Below are positions 57,905-64,000 of a stretch of DNA of 64,000 nt, piece by piece; position 1 is the stretch's first letter; every line of letters starts with the position of its first letter. The notes below the pieces were generated by a model. That model worked only from the letters and a program-made list of their open reading frames with translations. It did not search any database and was not told the DNA's origin. The translations under genes were made by a program, and so were the position numbers. Source of the DNA: Isoetes taiwanensis (Eukaryota; Streptophyta; Lycopodiopsida; Isoetales; Isoetaceae); assembly GCA_021234155.1 (NCBI GenBank), contig JAJEKV010000205.1:729501-793500 (forward strand), in the 5' to 3' direction.

Positions 57905-60308
57905 AGTATCGTTGATCCAAGCTTGAGTATCCATGTCTTCCATCATTTGTGCATAACCTTCCAAACCCCATTCTCTTATTTGTGCTCTAGAATCTTGAAT
58001 TCTTGTTGCTGTCGGCCTCATGACAGGTGCATTCCCTTCTATAGATACATTTATTGCATTCTCTTTCTCTTCTATAGACTTCCTTCCTCTTCTCCTTAAG
58101 CCTCAGTATTGCTGTTTGTCTTCTTGCTTTGGCTGCGTCATCTATGTACTGTCGCATCCCGAATAACCAGCAAAGTCTCATTCTACCAGGAGCATATAAT
58201 TGGTCCCTCAATCTTTGAGTGTTCATCTCCCATAATTGATCAGCCATTTGTTTTGATTGTCTCTCTTCCTTCTTCTCCTTTGCTTTCTTGGCAGTAACCT
58301 CTTTCAAAACTCTTCGCCTTTCCTGTTCTAACTTCTTTTCAGCTATTCTTTGTTGCTTTTGCCTTTCCAACTCTTCTTTCCGAGCTTTCTCATCCATGAT
58401 TGCCCTCCACCATTCATCTGAAGAAACATGAAGCACTCCGCGCAAATCTGGGAAAGTCCTTTTTCGTCTATTAGTGGGCTGAGATGCAAGATCATTAGCA
58501 ACATAATTATCATTCACATCCCTAGTTGCTTGAGTATCGCTGAAAGATCCAAATAAAGGTGTTCTTGTAGCTATTGGAAGAACCCTAGATGTTCTTATAG
58601 CATTGGACATCAAAGAATTTGGATCTATGTTTGAGAGGGGCTCTCTATATGAAGGCTCCCAACGCTGGAACCCTCTCTGAAATGGAACCAAATGGTCTTC
58701 CGAGGCTTGAGTTGGTGGGGCTGTTTGGTCAAACATATCCCCAAGCTGGCCAAACTGATCCATGGCTTGACTTGGTGGATTTTCTTGATCAAACATACCC
58801 TCAAATTGGTCAGATTGATCAATGGCTGAACTTTGATCGAACATATTCTCAACGTGGTCAAATTGATCTATAGCAATGACATTACCATGCATGTGTTGGC
58901 CTTCAAAACTTGTAGTCTCTTCGTACAAAGCATGCATGGCAACTCCATTGGGTAAGACTGCCTTCTTGTTCAAGGGCCATATGCCTGTTGCCATAAAACC
59001 AGCTCTGATGTTAGTGTCAGTTAGAGAATCTCGTATCGCATACCATATCAAAGTGGCCAAATCTTCTTTCATAGGCTCCACCCAATGCCTCCTAAGCATG
59101 TATTGTGCTCTATATGCAGTTTTAAAAGGAGCAAAGCATGCAACGTCAAGTGGTTGAAGTTTACGCGAAGTGTGTGGTGGCAAAATATAAAGTTGAATCC
59201 CCATCTCTTTAGCAATAAGAATCACATCACTGTCAACATGGCTACCATGGCCATCTAGAATGATAAGATGTGGATTGGAAGGGTCAACGCCACCAGGTAC
59301 ATTTTTTTTGAAGTGAGTTAGCCAACATTTAAAGAGCTCAGCTGTCATCCAGGCTCGATCTTGAACAGCTTGCCTTGCCCCATGATTGTATGGGTCCCAT
59401 GACCTATTGGTCTCCGTGGACGTTAAACAAAACTATTCTATTCTATTCTATTCTTTCACAACCATTGATGTAACATCCTCTTAGACGTTTCCCTTTGAAA
59501 ATGTAGTAATTTGAAAGTCTATATCCTTCAGCATTACAACAAGCTAAAATTGTGACCCACTCTCTGTTTTGCATTACCACTTCATGCACATTTCTAGCAC
59601 CCTTTCTAGCAATAATTTTCATCCCGCTTACTTTTCCTGCTTGCACCCCCGTTTCATCTGCATTCCAAATCTTGGAAGGTGGAAACTGAAACTCATTGTA
59701 AACATTCTCTAAACCGTTATAAAATGCATCCAAGTTTTTCTTAGTTAAAGCCCTGGCACGTGCTGCATCTAGTGTCTCAGCAGAACGTAAAGAGACCTCC
59801 GGGTGCCTGCGATGAAAGAGTTGCCACCATTTCCTTCCCGGGATGCCATCCTTGAAAGGTGTAACTCTGTCAACACATATTTCACCAACCTTTTCTTTTA
59901 ACATATCTACTGTGACACCTCTACCATCATCTGCATTTTTCAAACACCAATTCACAATCTCTGATTCTTCTTCAAGTGTAAGGTATCTAGAATATTTTCC
60001 TTGTTTGCGCTTTTGATCTCCCATATAAATGATTTCTTATGGTCGATTCAGGAATACCATCTGCTCGTCCAGCTGCTCTAATAGACATTGTATTATCTTC
60101 TACATTGTTTACAGCTGCATTCAAATCTTCAATTGTCCATGATCCTCTTGCTGCCTTGAACTTTGCCTTGGATGTGTTTGCAGAAATGTCCCTTCTCCTC
60201 CTTTTATTTCTTGAGCCCTTACCTTGTTTAGCATGTTTAGCAGATGAAAATTAGTGTTGGTGCTGTAAGTGGAGTGGCACTGTTGCGCTTTGAACGTAGT
60301 ATGGCCAT
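57905..60308 (-). pseudogene. pogo/Tigger-like transposase, copy 2 (more complete, still broken)
   Basis: The start ATG is at 60,308. One-base insertions near 60,248 and 60,012 break the N-terminal psq helix-turn-helix frame found in copy 1. From 60,024 to 59,443 the CENP-B-type domain and first catalytic Asp (IWNADETGVQAGK) are open. A frameshift falls at the AGAAT microsatellite (59,430-59,458). From 59,348 a 453-codon frame holds the second Asp in LIILDGHGSH and the third in KLQPLDVACFAPFK, then GFMATGIWPLN, Asp-Gln repeats and a Lys/Glu/Arg coiled coil. The DDD triad is visible. A second frame change separates the tail (57,905-58,021), which ends at donor GTATGT. The family is pogo/Tigger-like DDE_1. 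The ancestral protein would be about 700-750 residues. Confidence 0.85.
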
Positions 60309-60403
60309 TCTGGAATAAGGAGGAGGGTATCAGAAATTTGTAGTGAATATAGGCCAATTATTGTAGAATGAGAAAGGGAGAATTACAACCAAACATAAAT
60401 CGT

Positions 60404-60733
60404 AGTGAAATATGCTTGATTGAGCTTTCAAAAGCTTGAAAGTGTTAAGGAATATCTGAGAAATAATGCGGAAAATGGATAGTCCGGATCTTTAAGAACT
60501 CCAATTCAACCTTTTGAGCCATTTGGCAGATTACATCAAATTGCATAGAAAAAGTAAGTCTACAGATCTAGCATGCAAGAAAGAGTCATCTTACCTCTGG
60601 CAACACGTGGAACCGCCATTCCGACAGCCACTCCTCTCAAATCTCTACGTTCTGACAATGCTTCTCGGTGGAGGTGCATCACACACAAACCACGTCTGCG
60701 TTAAATGTGGGCACAATTAGACGTCGAAAATGT
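60404..60733. repeat. Repeat E, copy 3
   Basis: Unit 2 counterpart of 40,082-40,410. The minus-strand exon-like start is at 60,619, with donor GTAAGA. Confidence 0.85.
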
Positions 60734-61159
60734 GGGCACAATTAGACAGTTAGACGTTGATAGCTTCAAGATCCTGGTCAATAAGATCTTGGTTCTTTTA
60801 ATAAGAATCACTTCAATATTGATGCACATAGTAGAAACAATATCGTTGAAGCTAGCATGTATTATCTCTAGATCTAGCGTCCAATTAAGAGTTTTGAGCT
60901 GGAGAAGCCAGTAGAGAAAAGAAAACAACCATGCTGTACAGTATGAAATGAATAACTTCACATCTTACATCACATGACAGGCCAATCCAAACATCTTTGC
61001 AAACAGTGGAAGATGTTCTGCAAGGCCTCTTTGCATCTATCTGATTATCTGCCTCTCTTATGTCAGTCCATAAATCTATTGTGCCAGCTATTTATAGTAA
61101 GGGCAGCTAGAAGCAAATCTTGATTATATAGCTTTTCTAAGCTGTTAAATTGAGCATAT

Positions 61160-61230
61160 CATTCACGCTCTTGATCATCATGTTATTAATAATCATTCAC
61201 GCTCTTGATCATCATGTTATTAATAATCTA
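61160..61230. repeat. Tandem duplication of a ~40-bp piece specific to unit 2
   Basis: ATTCACGCTCTTGATCATCA followed by TGTTATTAATAAT occurs twice in a row. Unit 1 has it once (near 40,855), so it arose after the segmental duplication. Confidence 0.85.
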
Positions 61231-62619
61231 ATATATGGAAACATTTTGAGCCAGTTCCACATAATTGACAAAAATGCATTAGGAACAATCACTTTATCCG
61301 ATTTAAAATCAAGCATTTCAGAAATGTTGTATTAGCAACCCAGAAAGAAAGGATGCATAACTATGTTGTTATACTTCCTAAATAGACATAAAGTTCATAT
61401 GTCTAATGTGCTATTTTAGAATCATTTGGCTGGAATCTCAAGATGAGGTTCATGGCATTGCCTTCTCATCAATAGATACAATCTCAAGAACATTTGTGCT
61501 GCCCATTCTGTGCTTCCTAGCAATTTGTCAGGTTAGGCCTGTGCTTTATGTTGGCCTCTCTACTGCTCTGAGGCGAATTCTGCAACTGCACAGAAACAGA
61601 TGATAATCAAATGACACGCATCGAGGCATATATGATGCTACATGCATTTTTCTTCCTCCATCAATCTTAAGAATGGGAGCATTCTTGGTTGTACATTGGA
61701 AGAGCAGTTTGTACAAACAAGGTCAACAAGTGCAAAAACTTTTGGAAACTGCTATAAAGTGAATGTTTCCAAAACTACCCCTCTGGCAAACTGTATTGGT
61801 TCGAACTTCAAGATGACAGCGCCCGGTGATGATGATCAGGGCCCTACATTAAAAGATCATAAGATTTTAGTGATTTTTTCCTACCTAAAGACAAAGCCCT
61901 TTTCACTTCACGTGATGCAGAACCCATTGTGTCTAACCTCCTCTGTTCACATGAGGCAAATCCCATTTGTCTACTCTTTCTCACCTGGAACTTTAAGTAT
62001 ATGCTCATTTCAAATTTATGAGTAGTGGAAAAACTTGAGCATCCTAACTGTTATATCCTTGGTTTCAATCAAGCAATATGCTATAGTGATTATCAATAGT
62101 AATCCCTCCCAAATTTCTTTTTGCGACAAATCGTACAAATCACTTACAAACATGATTATTATCCAAATTACAAAAGGCATTCAAGATGTTCGCATGACTT
62201 TCACCCTTTACTGCATTTTAGTGCATAGTAACTTGGCAAGGAGATATCATGTACTTACAAGATTTCTTAGCATCCACCATAGATTCTATTGTTTGGATCA
62301 ACTAACAATGTCTATGTCAGATTGATGGGTAAGAAAGCCCAATTCAAATGGACAGCAAGATTTATTCTCCTCCAAAATTAGTGCTTTAATCATGCAGCAT
62401 AGATGTATCAAACAGTAACAGTAGGTACCATTTTAGTTTGGGAGTTTGCATTACAATCCACGTGCATCAAACAATGAGAAGCAGCAACAAGCTCAAGTGC
62501 CTTCTTCAAACTCCTATTGTCTTCAAGTTAGATAGGAGGTCCCATAAGCAACAGCACAGAAAAGTGTACCAGACATCGCAAATTTTAAGGTAGATTAAAT
62601 TATTTCAGAAAGCTTCGGC

Positions 62620-62793
62620 AATTGCTTTAGCTTGGAGAAAAATTGGCTTAATCTGTAGAACAATACTTGCTTCCTGTCCAAACTCACATAACTCTATGTA
62701 ACAAATAACATATTGAATGGCCTAGTGCCTGAAAGCATAGGGAATTTCAGATCATTGCAAGAGCTAGATCTGCCTTCCAATAGACTAAGTGAC
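62620..62793 (+). pseudogene. LRR receptor-like gene fragment, copy 2
   Basis: Same two LRRs as at 42,230-42,405. The second repeat reads NNILNGLVPESIGNFRSLQE then LDLPSNRLSD. The frame here is open from 62,713 to 63,117, but the upstream repeat has stops, and the sequence after the LRR is not LRR-like. Confidence 0.6.
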
Positions 62794-63888
62794 ACCACAA
62801 CTGCACAACGAGGCGATTGTAAGATTTTGCAAGATGTCCACAAGTGCAATGGCTTAAGCTTGAAAAGAATTTTCTGTGACTTCAATAACCTGATATCATT
62901 AGACTGCTCCGCTAAACCACTTAAGAGTGAGATTTGCATGGTCTGTCCAAAACTGCTTGCATTCTTGGCCATTGACCTAAGCATTCAAACTTGCATTCCA
63001 AAGAGTTTTAAACCATTGAATATGCAAAAATACAATAAAGATACTTGGAACCAATCTCTGGTTGCATGCACCATACTGGACACCATCCACATTTCACCAA
63101 TCTACCGGAACATATAATAAGCCTTGGGCATTGAGGTCATGGAGATAAGAGCATTAACTAAACCAAGGCACATAAATTCCTCGATCCTTAACATCTATGT
63201 TTGGCCAAAGTTTTAGGAGTTCTTCTGGACTTAATAGTTATGTAACAGAACCTATGTCTGTTGAGAAGAAATTAGCCTTTGCTACAAAGATGTGAGCCCC
63301 ATACCCAACTACTGATGGGAGGTAGGAGGACTTTAGTAAGAAGGAGAAATCTAAGTCACATACATCAAGCTAAGAGCATTCTCTAAAACCATCTGAATAA
63401 ATCCACAATCATACTGGCTTGTACAGTGACACTGCAAACTTGCAAACTGATCAGCCCTTTGCTTGTGCAAATTTCATATGATCTACAAGCCCCTAAGAAG
63501 TTGGCATGAGCTTTTTGCTAGATAGAGCAGAATCTTTCTACAATGTGGAGCGAAATATAAGAAACAAGATGTCAACTTCCAGAAAATGTGAACTGATCCT
63601 ATATGCAAGTGTTTGGTAAATCTTCCTATCCATTATGCATTGCATCCTTGGCATTAACATTCTGCAGAATCATCCAGCATATTGCTTCCATTGTATCATC
63701 CCTAATTCCACAGATATGCCTAAACCACTAGATATGGCAGAGAAATTAAACTGACTAGGAGGTTGAGACTGATTATATTCATTGGCTTCACAACACTGTG
63801 TTTGCCTAGTACCTTTTTCAATTCCACACCAATTATAACGTCCAGCATAAATGGCACTATATTCAGCTTCAGGATCTCCAGAAATATG
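62794..63888. other. No supported gene
   Basis: Counterpart of 42,406-43,499. Nothing recognisable beyond the duplication itself. Confidence 0.35.
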
Positions 63889-64000
63889 CTTGATTCAGCT
63901 TTCAAATGCTTGAAAGTGTTAAGGAATATCTGAGAAATAATGCAGGAAATGGATTGTCTGGATTCAATTCAACCTTTTGAGCCATTTGGCAAGCATACAG
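63889..64000. repeat. Repeat E, copy 4 (cut by window end)
   Basis: First ~110 bp of repeat E, matching 43,500-43,612. The segmental unit therefore continues beyond the window, and another block A may follow. Confidence 0.85.

Larger units (their letters stand above)
44550..64000. repeat. Large segmental duplication, unit 2
   Basis: Second unit, in direct orientation with 30,307-43,828. It is interrupted by the LTR retrotransposon at 46,801-57,119 and continues past the window end (the last bases match 43,612 of unit 1). Confidence 0.93.

Overview
The window looks like nuclear DNA of a land plant with a repeat-rich genome. The evidence is fragments of plant-type ELP2 and COI1 genes, an LRR receptor-like fragment, a complete Ty3/gypsy-type LTR element whose primer-binding site resembles initiator tRNA-Met, tRNA-derived SINEs and pogo/Tigger-like transposases. 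The lineage cannot be fixed from sequence alone. Few intact host genes are visible; mobile and duplicated DNA dominates.

Layout. 1-200 holds the N-terminal exon of a minus-strand, probably organelle-targeted protein that runs off the left edge. 0.9-6.5 kb holds a degraded coiled-coil gene fragment, a two-copy tandem duplication (2,044-4,040), the first copy of a ~660-bp block A (5,101-5,757), a small TIR-like element and an odd tRNA-like sequence whose 3' half is duplicated (6,367-6,509).

6,816-21,612 is a tandem array of 42 units of about 362 bp. Each unit carries a tRNA-type RNA polymerase III promoter (A box and B box) and conserved hairpins. The same core occurs alone, inverted, at 26,001-26,136, so the satellite appears to have been built from a SINE. 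Differences between units cluster at CpG sites.

21.6-30.3 kb is mostly non-coding. It contains a probable two-exon minus-strand gene with a RING-H2-like second exon (23,781-25,306), tandem repeats upstream of it, a relic of a gypsy protease and a ~415-bp polypurine tract.

30,307-64,000 is a tandem segmental duplication. Unit 1 (30,307-43,828) and unit 2 (44,550 to the window end) are separated by the second copy of block A. Unit 1 carries a 4.3-kb insertion with two composite transposon-like modules. One holds an ELP2 fragment joined to a COI1 fragment; the other holds an unidentified two-exon coiled-coil fragment. Unit 2 instead carries a 10.3-kb LTR retrotransposon (46,801-57,119, target duplication TACAT), and unit 1 preserves the empty target site. 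Both units carry the same pogo-like transposase gene with different disabling mutations, plus a decayed LRR fragment and a recurring ~325-bp repeat E.
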